In this document: positions 36,719 through 46,455 of the stretch, in pieces
How positions within the stretch are numbered: position 1 is the first letter of the stretch
How the letters are laid out: the number at the start of each line of letters is the position of its first letter
Source: Bifidobacterium imperatoris
GTDB lineage: Bacteria > Actinomycetota > Actinomycetes > Actinomycetales > Bifidobacteriaceae
Reading direction: 5' to 3'
DNA: 64,000 nt
Assembly (NCBI RefSeq): GCF_002860405.1
Contig: NZ_NMWV01000010.1
Location: forward strand, 41,530-105,529
Position numbers and translations under genes: made by a program
Notes under the pieces: generated by a model
Told to the model about the DNA's origin: nothing
What the model saw: the letters and a program-made list of their open reading frames with translations, nothing else
Database searches by the model: none

Positions 36719-37825
36719 GTGATTGCTCTGATTATTGGAATGCTGGTGTCGTTGATCGTCACCTTGGTGGGCACCCCTATGCTCATCCAGCTTGTGCATA
36801 AACTGCATTACGGCCAATACATTCGCCAAGATGGGCCGAAATCGCATCTGATCAAGCGCGGTACCCCTACGCTGGGCGGCGTGGTGATTAATTTCGCCAT
36901 TCTGCTGGGCTGGGGAGCTTCCGCATTGTACCGGTATCTGCGCTCGGGCGATGTGCCATCCTGGTCGGCGGTACTGGTGCTGTTCGCCATGCTTTCTATG
37001 GGCGTGCTCGGCTTCATCGATGATTTCGCCAAAGTGCGCAAGAAGCAGAATGAGGGCCTGACTGTGGGTGGCAAGTTCATAGGCCAGTTCATTTTCGCCA
37101 CGATCTACGCGGTTTTGGCATTGATCATCCCCACGAAGTCCGGGTTCCCGAGCGCTCAGCCGGGCATGAGCTTCATTGAAAAGCCGTTCTTCAGCTTCGA
37201 CTTCGCAGGCCGTGCCGTGGCCATCATTCTGTTCGTCATTTGGGTGAACTTCCTGATGACCGCGTGGACCAACGCCGTCAACCTCACCGATGGCCTGGAC
37301 GGTTTGGCCGCAGGCTCTTCGATGATTTCATTCACCGGTTTCGGCGTTATCGCATTCTGGGAAAGCTACCACATCAAGGGCGGCGGCCATGAAGGTTACT
37401 CATATGCGGTCTCCGATCCACTTGATTTGACGATTATCGCCATCTGTGCTGCGGTGGCTTGCTTCGGATTCCTGTGGTACAACTCGAATCCTGCATCCAT
37501 TTTCATGGGCGATACCGGTTCTCTCGCATTGGGCGGCCTGTTCGCAGCACTATCCATCGCCACCCATACCGAATTCCTGACGGTGATTCTCGGCGGCCTG
37601 TACGTGATGGAAGCCATGAGTGACGTTATTCAAGTTGGCTATTTCAAGATGACACATAAACGTGTGTTCAAAATGGCGCCAATTCACCATCATTTCGAGT
37701 TGCAGGGATGGACTGAAACCAAGGTTGTGGTCCGATTCTGGATGATTGAGCTGCTCTTTGTGCTGCTGGCGCTTACTGTGTTCTATGGTGACTGGGTCGC
37801 GCGCTCCGGTTTGTTGTTCAGCTGA
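36719..37825 (+). CDS. mraY: Phospho-N-acetylmuramoyl-pentapeptide transferase
   Basis: A 368-residue integral membrane enzyme with ten helices that moves phospho-MurNAc-pentapeptide to undecaprenyl phosphate, giving lipid I. Motifs are PTLGGVV near residue 49, GFIDDFAKV with the catalytic DD pair, NAVNLTDGLDGLA, FMGDTGSLALGG and the HHHFE-type loop IHHHFELQGW. It starts with GTG at 36719; AGAGGAGAG lies at 36701-36709. It is one of the chain of wall genes transcribed together. Confidence 0.97.
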   Translation: MIALIIGMLVSLIVTLVGTPMLIQLVHKLHYGQYIRQDGPKSHLIKRGTPTLGGVVINFAILLGWGASALYRYLRSGDVPSWSAVLVLFAMLSMGVLGFIDDFAKVRKKQNEGLTVGGKFIGQFIFATIYAVLALIIPTKSGFPSAQPGMSFIEKPFFSFDFAGRAVAIILFVIWVNFLMTAWTNAVNLTDGLDGLAAGSSMISFTGFGVIAFWESYHIKGGGHEGYSYAVSDPLDLTIIAICAAVACFGFLWYNSNPASIFMGDTGSLALGGLFAALSIATHTEFLTVILGGLYVMEAMSDVIQVGYFKMTHKRVFKMAPIHHHFELQGWTETKVVVRFWMIELLFVLLALTVFYGDWVARSGLLFS

Positions 37826-37878
37826 CGTAATGTAAGCGGCCTATCCTCGCTTCGGTGATTGGTGTATCTGGAGGAATG

Positions 37879-39324
37879 ATGCAAGTAGCGGATAAGACAG
37901 TGGTTATCGCAGGACTGGGAGTGTCCGGAACTTCGTTGGCTCAAGTGTTGGCTGAGCGTGGCGCTCATGTCATCGGTGTTGATGAGCGCAAAAGCGAAGC
38001 TGATGTGCACTCGTTCGATCAGATCGATTGGGATGGCGTGGATTATGTGATGACCTCTCCGGTGTTCAATCCGCGTACACCATTTATATTGGAGGCCCAG
38101 CGCCGCGGTATTCCGGTGATGAGCGAGGTCGAGTTCGCATGGCGGTTGCGCGTTAACAATGAGCGCACCGGCAAGCCTGCACCGTGGATTGGCATCACCG
38201 GAACGAATGGCAAAACATCCACCACGGAAATGACCTCGGAAATGCTCACCGCCTGCGGTATGGATGCACCCACGGCCGGTAATATCGCATCTGGGGACAT
38301 GTCCATGAGCTTGTCTCGCTGCGCAACCAACCCTCATCATGATGCGCTGTGCGTTGAGCTGAGCTCGTTCCAGCTGCATTTCACCGATTCGCTCGAATTG
38401 GATTGCGCTGCAATAACCAATATTGCCGACGATCATCTAGACTGGCACGGCGGGCGCGAGAACTATGCCGCCGATAAGTCGAAAGTGTTCCAGCACGCTA
38501 AGCGCGCTATCGTCTACAATGCACAGGATGCTACGGTGAGCGAACTGGCAAAGTGTGCGCAGACCGCAGCCGGATGCCGCAAAATCGGTTTTACGCTGGC
38601 TGTGCCACAAGCCGGTGAAATCGGTATCGAAGATGGATGGATCACCGATCGAAGCGGCGTCGCATCCGGAACGGTTGGAGAGCGGGTCAAGCTTGCCCCT
38701 ATCACGGACTTCACTCATCTGATGGAGCCGAACGGCACCTTGTACCCGCATCTGGTAGCTGACGCGTTGACTGCCTTGGCGTTGGTGCTTGGATTGGGCG
38801 CCGATGCTGAAACGGCGTTGAATGCGCTGAAGGCGTTCAAGCCGGGCGGCCACCGTATCGAGACGGTTGCAGAAGCTCGGGTAGAAGGCGGCTCCATTCG
38901 TTTCGTGGATGATTCCAAGGCAACCAATGGGCATGCCGCACATGCTTCACTCTCCAGCTTCCCAGACAAATCCGTGGTCTGGATTGCAGGTGGTTTGGCT
39001 AAGGGCAGCCGTTTTGAACAGTTGGTGCATGATCAGGCGAAAACCATCAAGGCTGCAGTCATTATCGGCAAAGATCAGGAGCCGATGCGCGATGCTTTCC
39101 TGAGCCAGGCTCCGGATATTCCGGTAACGTTCATCGATCCGAGTGACAACGCAACTGTTATGGATCGTGCGGTTGAAGCTTGCGGACAGTATGCCGAAGC
39201 CGGCGATGTGGTACTGATGGCACCAGCCTGCGCTTCTATGGATCAGTTCAAGTCCTATGCCGATCGTGGCAACAAGTTTGCAGCAGCAGCCAAGACTTGG
39301 AGCGAGGTGCATGGCCTCCAATGA
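37879..39324 (+). CDS. murD: UDP-N-acetylmuramoylalanine--D-glutamate ligase
   Basis: A 481-residue Mur ligase adding D-glutamate. The N-terminal Rossmann part is [21 protein letters not shown]; the P-loop is [18 protein letters not shown]; later motifs are [24 protein letters not shown] and [11 protein letters not shown]. The ATG at 37879 is best placed after CTGGAGGA (37869-37875); a tandem ATG at 37876 and a far GTG at 37855 are less likely. The end overlaps the ftsW start by 14 bases. Confidence 0.96.
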   Translation: MQVADKTVVIAGLGVSGTSLAQVLAERGAHVIGVDERKSEADVHSFDQIDWDGVDYVMTSPVFNPRTPFILEAQRRGIPVMSEVEFAWRLRVNNERTGKPAPWIGITGTNGKTSTTEMTSEMLTACGMDAPTAGNIASGDMSMSLSRCATNPHHDALCVELSSFQLHFTDSLELDCAAITNIADDHLDWHGGRENYAADKSKVFQHAKRAIVYNAQDATVSELAKCAQTAAGCRKIGFTLAVPQAGEIGIEDGWITDRSGVASGTVGERVKLAPITDFTHLMEPNGTLYPHLVADALTALALVLGLGADAETALNALKAFKPGGHRIETVAEARVEGGSIRFVDDSKATNGHAAHASLSSFPDKSVVWIAGGLAKGSRFEQLVHDQAKTIKAAVIIGKDQEPMRDAFLSQAPDIPVTFIDPSDNATVMDRAVEACGQYAEAGDVVLMAPACASMDQFKSYADRGNKFAAAAKTWSEVHGLQ

Positions 39325-40528
39325 GTCTCCTGCGCGCCGTGTGCGCGCATCACAAGGCAAACCTGCCCTGACCATTACCGATTACACAGGCTGGCGTAGC
39401 CTGTTGAATCCGGTCTGGTGCTATCACGGTTTCCGCACGGCAGTGGTGGGCCTTACCTGCTTCGGCATCATCATGGTGTTCTCAAGCTCCACGGTGTCGA
39501 TGGCTGCACAGGGAGTTTCCCCGTTCCTGCGATTGGCATCACAGGGAGCATTCTGCGCCATTGGCTTGGTTGCGGGTTTTATCGTCATGATGCTGCCGGT
39601 GCGTTTCTGGAAGCGTTTCGGCATCGCAGCAATGTGGATTGCCATTGCACTGCAGTTTCTGACATTGACTCCGCTGGGCGTCGACGTATATGGCAATCGT
39701 GGTTGGTTGAATTTAGGGTTCACTACCATTCAGCCTGCTGAATTCATGAAATTCGCCGTATGCGTGTGGCTGCCTACATCCTTATACGCGTCCGGCAAAC
39801 GATACCGTAAGGACGGCATCAAGGCATATGCCAAGCCACTGCTGATATATGGGTTCGGCTTAGTTGCCGTCATTTTGGGTAGAGACCTCGGTACCGCCAT
39901 GATTCTGCTGTTCATCGGTTTTGCGGCATTTCTTGTGGCGGGATTCCCCGGCAAATGGATGATGGCGGGCATTATTGCAGCCGTTGTATTGGTTGCAGGT
40001 CTCGCCATATCCAGCCCGAACCGTATGCGCCGAATTCTGGCCACTTACGGTGATTGTTCGGCTGCGGATGCACAAACCGTCTGCTACCAGTCGATGCACG
40101 CCAAATATGCCATAGCGTCGGGAGGCTTCCTTGGTGTGGGCATCGGCAATTCGCGCGAGAAATGGAACTATTTGCCTGCAGCGCACAATGACTTCATCTT
40201 TGCCATCATTGGTGAGGAAACCGGTTTTGTGGGCTGCCTTGTGGTGATTGTGTTCTTTGTGATTCTCGGATGGTGCATGATTGCTGTGGCGCTGCAGGTC
40301 ACTGATCGTTATGTGTCTATGGTGCTGATGTGCATTACCATCTGGCTTGTCGGTCAGGCGATGGTCAACATTGGTGTGGTTGTTGGCGTGTTCCCGGTAT
40401 TGGGCGTGCCTATGCCATTCGTTTCCGCTGGTGGTTCTTCGATGGTGATGTGTCTGACTGCAGCTGGTCTTGTTGTGGGACTTATGCGATGCCAACCGCA
40501 GATTAGGCAATCCCGTCAGAATGTGTAG
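39311..40528 (+). CDS. ftsW: SEDS peptidoglycan polymerase FtsW
   Basis: A 405-residue membrane protein with ten helices. After an Arg-rich cytoplasmic start, the SEDS motifs appear: [45 protein letters not shown]...[45 protein letters not shown] in segments, and [14 protein letters not shown]. It polymerises glycan strands at the septum as partner of FtsI. The ATG at 39311 lies within the end of murD, with GCGAGG just before it, so the two are coupled. Confidence 0.96.
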   Translation: MASNESPARRVRASQGKPALTITDYTGWRSLLNPVWCYHGFRTAVVGLTCFGIIMVFSSSTVSMAAQGVSPFLRLASQGAFCAIGLVAGFIVMMLPVRFWKRFGIAAMWIAIALQFLTLTPLGVDVYGNRGWLNLGFTTIQPAEFMKFAVCVWLPTSLYASGKRYRKDGIKAYAKPLLIYGFGLVAVILGRDLGTAMILLFIGFAAFLVAGFPGKWMMAGIIAAVVLVAGLAISSPNRMRRILATYGDCSAADAQTVCYQSMHAKYAIASGGFLGVGIGNSREKWNYLPAAHNDFIFAIIGEETGFVGCLVVIVFFVILGWCMIAVALQVTDRYVSMVLMCITIWLVGQAMVNIGVVVGVFPVLGVPMPFVSAGGSSMVMCLTAAGLVVGLMRCQPQIRQSRQNV

Positions 40529-40544
40529 AGTACACTCAGTAACC

Positions 40545-41729
40545 ATGACTCAAGGAACACCCCATATCGTTCTTGCCGGCGGCGGTACCGCTGGGCATGT
40601 CAATCCTCTGCTTGCTGTGGCTGATGCCATTCGAGATATCGAACCGTCTGCGCAGGTTACCGTTATTGGCACTGCCGTTGGTTTGGAGAAAGACCTCGTA
40701 CCGAATGCGGGGTATGAACTGGACACCATCGAAAAGGTGCCGTTCCCTCGCCGCCCGAATTTATATATGCTCAAGTTCCCGGCGAAATGGAAACGCGAGA
40801 CAGCTAAGGTGCGCAGCATTCTCGAGAAGAGGCAGGCTGATGTTGTGGCCGGTTTTGGCGGCTATGCGTCGGCGCCGGTATATGCTACGGCACATAAGAT
40901 GGGGATTCCTATTGCCATCCATGAGCAGAATGCACGCGCCGGTATGGCCAATAAGCTTGGTGCCCGTTGGGCCGACTTCATCGGTACCGTTTATGAGCAC
41001 ACCGGGCTGAAGCCGGCGTCGAATGCTCGTATCGAACGTGTTGGTTTGCCTTTGCGTCCGGCCATTGCCGCGCTGGCTCAGCGTATGGAACAGGATAGGG
41101 GAGCGGTGCGCCGGGAGTCGGCCGCACTGCTGGGCGTCGATTCGGATCGTCCGCTGGTGTTGGTCACAGGCGGTTCTCTGGGCGCACAAAGTCTGAATCG
41201 TGCCATTGCCTCTTCCGCAGCTGATTTGCTGGCTCATGCGCAAATCATTCATTTGACGGGGCGCGGAAAGATCGACGAGGTTCGTGATTTGGTTTCCAAA
41301 TCGGTTAAGGCGGACGTGTTGACGGGTCTTGGCCCGGATTCGGCCGGTAAAGGCGATTATCATGCCGCTGAATACCTGGAACGCATTGATTTGGCCTTCG
41401 CCTGTGCCGATTTGGTTATTTGCCGTGCTGGAGCCGGTTCGGTGTCTGAACTTGCGGCACTGGGCCTGCCTGCCATTTACGTGCCATTGCCGATAGGCAA
41501 CGGTGAACAGCGTTTCAATGCCGAACCGGTCGTTCAGGCAGGTGGCGGATTGCTGGTGGCGGACAAGGATATGACTCCGGTTTGGGTTCATGACCATGTA
41601 CCCGCATTGCTTGCCGATCAAGAGCGCTTGGCTGATTTCGGCCGGAAAGCTTGGGAATATGGCATTCGTGATGCCGCGACAATCATGGCGCACCGGGTGC
41701 TGGATCTTGCCGGCTCGCATTCAGTCTGA
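40545..41729 (+). CDS. murG: UDP-GlcNAc:lipid I GlcNAc transferase MurG
   Basis: A 394-residue peripheral membrane glycosyltransferase that makes lipid II. The GT28 motifs are [58 protein letters not shown] and [25 protein letters not shown]. The ATG at 40545, 16 bases after ftsW, begins the family sequence ([13 protein letters not shown]); its ribosome site is weak, so coupling to ftsW may help. An in-frame open stretch upstream to 40470 is within ftsW and is not part of the protein. Confidence 0.96.
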   Translation: MTQGTPHIVLAGGGTAGHVNPLLAVADAIRDIEPSAQVTVIGTAVGLEKDLVPNAGYELDTIEKVPFPRRPNLYMLKFPAKWKRETAKVRSILEKRQADVVAGFGGYASAPVYATAHKMGIPIAIHEQNARAGMANKLGARWADFIGTVYEHTGLKPASNARIERVGLPLRPAIAALAQRMEQDRGAVRRESAALLGVDSDRPLVLVTGGSLGAQSLNRAIASSAADLLAHAQIIHLTGRGKIDEVRDLVSKSVKADVLTGLGPDSAGKGDYHAAEYLERIDLAFACADLVICRAGAGSVSELAALGLPAIYVPLPIGNGEQRFNAEPVVQAGGGLLVADKDMTPVWVHDHVPALLADQERLADFGRKAWEYGIRDAATIMAHRVLDLAGSHSV

Positions 41730-41791
41730 AATGGCCGCACCTGAGACGACATACAATATGTGGTTAGGAATAATCCTTCAAGGAGAGTCAA

Positions 41792-43327
41792 TTGTCTCAA
41801 GAATCCATCGTGCTTGATCCCACACGCGCCGCGTTTGATGCGCAGGCAACTCCAGCCGATCTCGGCCCCACCCACTTTATTGGCATCGGCGGTGCGGGAA
41901 TGAGCGTATTGGCTGAAATGCTGCATGCTGAAGGCGTGCAGGTTGACGGATCGGATCGTGAGCACAGTGCTAAGACGGATCGTCTCGAAGCACTCGGTAT
42001 TACTGTGGAATTCGGCCAGAAGGCTGAGAATGTGGCCGATGCATCCACTGTGGTGTATTCAAGCGCTATTAAGCCGGATAATCCGGAAATCGTGGCCGCT
42101 CACGACGCCGGTAAGCGAATCGTGCACCGCAGCGACATTCTGGCATTGCTGATGAACGGCAAGCAGGCTGTTACGGTGGCCGGCGCGCATGGCAAAACCA
42201 CCACCAGTTCTATGCTGGCACACATTCTGGTACATGCTGGCATTGATCCAAGCTATGCAATCGGCGGCTCCATCCAAGGGCCGGATGGCAGCACGCTTGA
42301 TGGCGGACATGCAGGCAATGGTTCCGTGTTGGTGGCGGAAGCCGATGAATCCGACGGCAGCTTCGCCAAGTATCATCCGACTATCGCCATTATCACGAAT
42401 GCGGAAGCCGACCACCTGGACCATTACGGTGACGAGGAACACTACCGTGCTGCTTTTGTCAACCATGCCGGGCACGCTACCGGTCATGTGGTGATTTGCG
42501 CCGACGATAAGGACGCGCTTGCTGTATTCGAAGCGTTGCCTGCAGAAGTCAAGAAGCATACAGTCGTATACGGCACCACGCCGAAAGATCAGTTGCCTGA
42601 TTTGGCGGGAGCCGCATTGGTGGCTATTGCTTCCGAAAGCGAGACCGCTGGCAGCGGCACGGAACAGCTCACCTTGGAGCTTCCGGCTGCAGTGACCGGA
42701 GATGAGCCGGTTTGCCAAAGTGTGGCGTTGAAGGTTCCTGGCATCCATAATGCGCGTAATGCCGCTGCCGCCATCACTTCGGCAGTGCTGCTGGGCGTTA
42801 AGCCCGCCGATGCGGCAAAGGCCGCTGGCACCTTCCTTGGGGCTGCTCGTCGTTTCCAGGTGCGCGGCACGGTGAAGCAGGTTACCGTGGTGGATGATTA
42901 CGCGCACCATCCCACCGAAATCGCGGCTTTGCTTGATGCGGCTCGCCGTCGCTACCCGCAAAGCGCCATTCGTGTGCTGTTCCAACCGCACTTGTTCTCT
43001 CGTACCAAGTTCTTTGCCCGTGAATTCGCCGAGGCTCTTTCCAAGGCTGACGATGTTATTGTCACCGGTATTTTCCCCGCGCGCGAAAAGCAGGAGGATT
43101 TCCCGGATGTAAGCCCGGATACCATCGTGGATGCGGCTCAAGGGCTGAAGGATGAATCACAAGGTGCTTGGATTCAGTCGGTTGATGATATGTGCCTGGC
43201 CGCTAAGATGATGGCCATGCGTGCGCATCACGGCGATGTGATCTTCACTGTGGGAGCTGGAGACATCACCGATATGGATCAGGTGCTGCTGACCGCTCTG
43301 GAAGCGCATAGGGAGAGCTGCGAGTAA
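41792..43327 (+). CDS. murC: UDP-N-acetylmuramate--L-alanine ligase
   Basis: A 511-residue Mur ligase adding L-alanine to UDP-MurNAc. Motifs: FIGIGGAGMSVLAEMLHAEG, VAGAHGKTTTSSMLAHIL (P-loop), EADESDGSFAKYHP, NAEADHLDHYGDEEHY, and VVDDYAHHPTEIAA. The start is a TTG at 41792, with AAGGAG at 41780-41785 six bases upstream. It uses the TAATG overlap to couple to ftsQ. The gap to murG is 62 bases. Confidence 0.96.
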   Translation: MSQESIVLDPTRAAFDAQATPADLGPTHFIGIGGAGMSVLAEMLHAEGVQVDGSDREHSAKTDRLEALGITVEFGQKAENVADASTVVYSSAIKPDNPEIVAAHDAGKRIVHRSDILALLMNGKQAVTVAGAHGKTTTSSMLAHILVHAGIDPSYAIGGSIQGPDGSTLDGGHAGNGSVLVAEADESDGSFAKYHPTIAIITNAEADHLDHYGDEEHYRAAFVNHAGHATGHVVICADDKDALAVFEALPAEVKKHTVVYGTTPKDQLPDLAGAALVAIASESETAGSGTEQLTLELPAAVTGDEPVCQSVALKVPGIHNARNAAAAITSAVLLGVKPADAAKAAGTFLGAARRFQVRGTVKQVTVVDDYAHHPTEIAALLDAARRRYPQSAIRVLFQPHLFSRTKFFAREFAEALSKADDVIVTGIFPAREKQEDFPDVSPDTIVDAAQGLKDESQGAWIQSVDDMCLAAKMMAMRAHHGDVIFTVGAGDITDMDQVLLTALEAHRESCE

Positions 43328-44364
43328 TGGCCGGCCGTACGGTCAGTTCTTCAGGCTCTGCCTCTTCAGGTAAGCGTAAAACTCGCGTTGTTGAATCTCA
43401 TACGCATCAAGACAAGGCGCCACGCAAGTCACGCACTCGTGCGGGGCGAAGCGTGGCTTCGAACCTTAAATCGCAGCCGGAGATTCAGGATGTGACTGTC
43501 GCCAAGGGCAAAGCCGGGGCTTTTATTGACGCTCGCGCGTTGCGAAGCGAGGACTATGTAGCGGAAACATTGCGCCAGACCACAGGCCCTCTCGGGGTGG
43601 CCTCACGCCCGAAGGTGGTTGATTTCAAGGCGCGAGCCAAGGAACGCAGAAAAGCCGGAGTGCGAGTTCTTGCTGCGCGCGTCGCCATTGGAGCGTTGGC
43701 GTTGCTCCTTGTAGGCGCATTGCTGTGGCTGCTGTTGTTTTCCTCGGTGTTCCGGTTGGAATCAAATGCCATCAGTGTTTCTGGTGCTAACGAGTGGGTG
43801 AGTAGCGAAACCATTCACAGCATTGCGAATAAGCAGTCCGGCAAATCCTTGTTCTTGGTGTCATCCAATGATGTAGCCAATCAGCTGAAAGCGATTCCGG
43901 GTGTTAGCGAGGCAAAGGTTTCCAAGCATTTCCCCAAATCGATGAGTGTGGCAATCAAGGCCCAAAAGCCTGCTGCCATGCTGAAAAGCGGCAGTACGCT
44001 TACAGTCGTGGATGATCAGGGGCGAGTGTTGAACTCAGTGGAGAATGCCGATGTTCAAGGCATTCCGGTGATTGAGGTCAAGAATGTGGAGAAAAGCCTG
44101 AAGAATCGCTCGGTGAAAGGTGCGCTGACGATTTTAGCGGCTTTGCCGGAATCCATGCGTCAGCAGATTACCAAGGTCACGGTGGCAACCCAGGATTCAG
44201 TGACGACTACATTGAACGATGGCGAGCATGTGATTGTCTGGGGTGATTCTTCACAGCTGAAACTCAAGATGGCTGAAGTCGATAAGATTTTGAACGATCC
44301 CAATGTGATTGGTGACTACAAGCAGGTTGATGTGTCTGCACCGAGCAGACCGATTCTGAAGTAA
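43327..44364 (+). CDS. ftsQ: Division protein FtsQ (POTRA domain)
   Basis: A 345-residue single-pass membrane protein. The cytoplasmic part (1-112) is basic and Ser-rich; the helix is near 115-140 (VAIGALALLLVGALLWLLLF); the POTRA domain begins ESNAISVSGANEWVSSETI and the FtsQ beta domain follows. It links FtsL/FtsB and the SEDS pair in the divisome. Its ATG overlaps the murC stop. It is the last gene of the cluster; no ftsZ follows. A bidirectional hairpin ends the transcript. Confidence 0.93.
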   Translation: MAGRTVSSSGSASSGKRKTRVVESHTHQDKAPRKSRTRAGRSVASNLKSQPEIQDVTVAKGKAGAFIDARALRSEDYVAETLRQTTGPLGVASRPKVVDFKARAKERRKAGVRVLAARVAIGALALLLVGALLWLLLFSSVFRLESNAISVSGANEWVSSETIHSIANKQSGKSLFLVSSNDVANQLKAIPGVSEAKVSKHFPKSMSVAIKAQKPAAMLKSGSTLTVVDDQGRVLNSVENADVQGIPVIEVKNVEKSLKNRSVKGALTILAALPESMRQQITKVTVATQDSVTTTLNDGEHVIVWGDSSQLKLKMAEVDKILNDPNVIGDYKQVDVSAPSRPILK

Positions 44365-44407
44365 GTGGTAGTTGCTAGTGGTGGATTCATCTAGGCAAAA
44401 CTACGAC

Positions 44408-44441
44408 AAAGGCCGCATAACCATTAGGTTATGCGGCCTTT
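44408..44441. terminator. Bidirectional terminator between ftsQ and ssrA
   Basis: A perfect 15-bp stem (44408-44422 with 44427-44441) with a 4-base loop has T residues on one side and A residues on the other, so it ends both the dcw transcript and the convergent tmRNA. Confidence 0.92.
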
Positions 44442-44445
44442 TGAA

Positions 44446-44842
44446 TGGTGGAGGCGCGGGGAATTGAACCCCGGTCCGATGACCGAGCCCACAGTCTTCT
44501 ACGTGCGTAGTCTGCTGGCCGTGCGGCGATTTTTCTGCCCCCATCTGTGTCGCAGACAACCGATGGCGAGCATATCCGCAGTTAAAGTCCCGATGCAGCC
44601 CTGAGGCTCAACTGCATCAGCAAGTCTTCTTAACGACGCTCAGCATCCTCCCAAAGACGAGGAGGAGTGAACGGAGCGGCTGCTCACTGGTTAATCCTGG
44701 CGCGAAGCTCAGGCAGCGAGAGCGAACTCAGTGCGGTTAGATTTAGCACTTATTCTTTTGTCGGGGTCATCCACGAGTGGACCCGACGTTCTCGGCACGC
44801 TTCCCTGCAGCGAACAGGTCACCGTCGAAACCGATCGCCCCC
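44446..44842 (-). ncRNA. ssrA: tmRNA (transfer-messenger RNA)
   Basis: The minus strand starts GGGGGCGATCGGTTTCGACG at 44842 and ends with a T-arm and CGCCTCCACCA at 44446; the two ends pair as the tRNA-like acceptor stem, and CCA is encoded. The reading frame inside (44747 down to 44709) gives the tag AKSNRTEFALAA and then TGA; the first Ala comes from the charged tmRNA. The length is 397 nt. With SmpB it rescues stalled ribosomes and marks the product for degradation. The LAA end is the usual ClpXP signal. The terminator at 44408-44441 follows. Confidence 0.95.
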
Positions 44843-44954
44843 AATATTGAGTTATCAAACTCTTCCGGCTCTTTTTGACCGGACTTTTCAATATATCCCT
44901 TTACTGGCAGGAATGCAAATCAATACCGCAAATCAGCTCACGGAAATATGAAAA

Positions 44955-44991
44955 AGCCTGCGTGAACCGAAGGGGAAGATTCACGCAGGCT
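44955..44991 (-). terminator. Terminator of the FHS permease gene
   Basis: A perfect 12-bp stem (44955-44966 with 44980-44991) is followed on the minus strand by CTTTTTC. It lies 29 bases after the permease stop and separates it from the ssrA promoter region, which I could not resolve further. Confidence 0.88.
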
Positions 44992-45019
44992 CGTCTTGGG
45001 ATGGCGCTAGAAGCGGCTA

Positions 45020-46252
45020 TCAGGCCTCAGCCTTCTTGCCTTCGAGCACCTTGTAGGCAAAGCCCATCACCAGCACGTACAGGCAGCCGACGGCCATCAC
45101 GAGGATGCCACCGAACTGGCCGGCAGCGTCAGCGGCCACACCCATAATCGGCGGGAAGATAGCGCCACCGATGAGGCCCATGAGCATGAGGCCGGAGATC
45201 TCGTTCTGACGATCCGGACGGTACATGAGAGCGTGGGAGAGGAACAGGGAGAACACGTTGGAGTTACCGAAGCCAACCAGGGCAACAGCGACCCAGAACA
45301 GCCAGACCGGCGGGTTATCCTGCACCAGGGAGAAGATGGCGAAGCAGACAGCGGACAGGGTCATGATGACACCGCAGATGCGCAGACCGACCTTGTTGGA
45401 GATCTTCTGCAGCACGATACCACCGGTGAAGCAGCCGATCATACGAGCGATGAAGTAGACCATAGTTGCAGTTGCGGCGATTTCAGTGAACTGGTCGCCG
45501 GTGTGCTCGGTCAGGATTCGCGGAGCCTGAGCGTTGATGCCAACATCCACACCCACGTGAGCCACGATGCCGAGGAAGCACAGGAAGACGATGCCATCAG
45601 AGAACAGAAGCTTGAAGCAACGGCCGATGGTGGTGGTGCCTGCATCCGGAGCGGGCTCCTCGATCTTATCGAAGGCGAGCAGGATGTAGCCGATGATGCC
45701 GATGACGAAGTAGATCACGAAGAGGATCCACCACATGCCGAGCTTGGTGGCGCCCCAGATGGCGATGTACGGGGCGAACAGGGAAGCGAAGGCCTTGACG
45801 AACTGGCCGGTGGTCAGGGTGGAAGCGAGCTTGTCGCCCTTGACGAAGACGGTCAGCAGCGGGTTCAAGGAGACCTGCATCAGGGTGTTGCCGATGCCGA
45901 GGAATGCGAAGGAGATAACGATGAGAACCAGGCGAGGAGTGCCGGAGAGAGCCACGTAGGCGATGATCGGCAGAGCCATAGCCACGAGGGTGACCAAAAT
46001 GGACCACAGCACGGTCTTACGACGGCCGATCTTGTTCATCAGCATGCCGGTCGGTACGGAGAAGATCAGGAACCAGAAGAACACCATCGTGGTGAACAGG
46101 TTGGCGGTACCATCCGCCAATGCGAACTCGCCCTTGACGTAGTTCGTCGCGGTGCCGACCAGGTCGACGAAGCCCATGACGAAGAAGGCGAACATTACCG
46201 GCAGGATCTTGGCAAATCCAGCGTTGCCGGCCTTAGTAGTTTCGTTGCTCAT
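45020..46252 (-). CDS. FHS-family MFS hexose permease
   Basis: A 410-residue twelve-helix transporter. The N-terminal pattern FAFFVMGFVDLVGTATNYVK and the loop NKIGRRKTVL match the fucose/glucose/galactose-H+ symporter (FHS) branch of MFS. The next gene upstream on the same strand is a PfkB fructokinase, and the ROK repressor comes before that, so fructose or another hexose is the likely substrate; FucP-type specificity is not excluded. AAGGGA lies eight bases before the ATG at 46252. Codons are strongly biased (GTC, CTG, ATC, AAG), which suggests high expression. Confidence 0.86.
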   Translation of the reverse strand: MSNETTKAGNAGFAKILPVMFAFFVMGFVDLVGTATNYVKGEFALADGTANLFTTMVFFWFLIFSVPTGMLMNKIGRRKTVLWSILVTLVAMALPIIAYVALSGTPRLVLIVISFAFLGIGNTLMQVSLNPLLTVFVKGDKLASTLTTGQFVKAFASLFAPYIAIWGATKLGMWWILFVIYFVIGIIGYILLAFDKIEEPAPDAGTTTIGRCFKLLFSDGIVFLCFLGIVAHVGVDVGINAQAPRILTEHTGDQFTEIAATATMVYFIARMIGCFTGGIVLQKISNKVGLRICGVIMTLSAVCFAIFSLVQDNPPVWLFWVAVALVGFGNSNVFSLFLSHALMYRPDRQNEISGLMLMGLIGGAIFPPIMGVAADAAGQFGGILVMAVGCLYVLVMGFAYKVLEGKKAEA

Positions 46253-46331
46253 TATTGAATTCCCTTTTTCTTAACTGCAATGAGACAATGAATATTTCAG
46301 TTTTCAGTTATGTTTTCCACGTCTTTAGGTA

Positions 46332-46395
46332 CAGCTCACGCCGGGGAGGCGGTGTTTCTTATGGAATCCTGGACTTCATTGTCCGGCGTGAGCTG
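46332..46395. repeat. 13-bp inverted repeat between fructokinase and permease genes
   Basis: Perfect arms at 46332-46344 and 46383-46395 are separated by a 38-base loop. The element sits 80 bases upstream of the FHS permease start, in its leader. It could be a processing or attenuation site that sets the permease level relative to the kinase. There is no T-run. Confidence 0.6.
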
Positions 46396-46423
46396 GGCCC
46401 GAAAACGGGAGGAAAGGAGAGGG

Positions 46424-46448
46424 CTTCAGCTCTTATTCAGAGCTGAAG
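46424..46448 (-). terminator. Short hairpin just after the fructokinase gene
   Basis: A perfect 10-bp stem (46424-46433 with 46439-46448) with a 5-base loop begins eight bases after the fructokinase stop. The tail on the minus strand (CCCTCTCCTTTCC) is pyrimidine-rich but not a T-run, so partial readthrough into the permease gene is likely. Confidence 0.6.
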
Positions 46449-46455
46449 CGTGGAA

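Noticed and set aside
44446..44480. tRNA-like T-arm and CCA end
   Set aside because: It is the 3' end of the tmRNA, paired with the GGGGGCG start at 44842; no anticodon arm is nearby.
45233..46258. 341-codon open frame on the plus strand, rich in Asp, Glu, Gln and His
   Set aside because: It is antisense to the FHS permease; the odd composition is the complement of hydrophobic codons.
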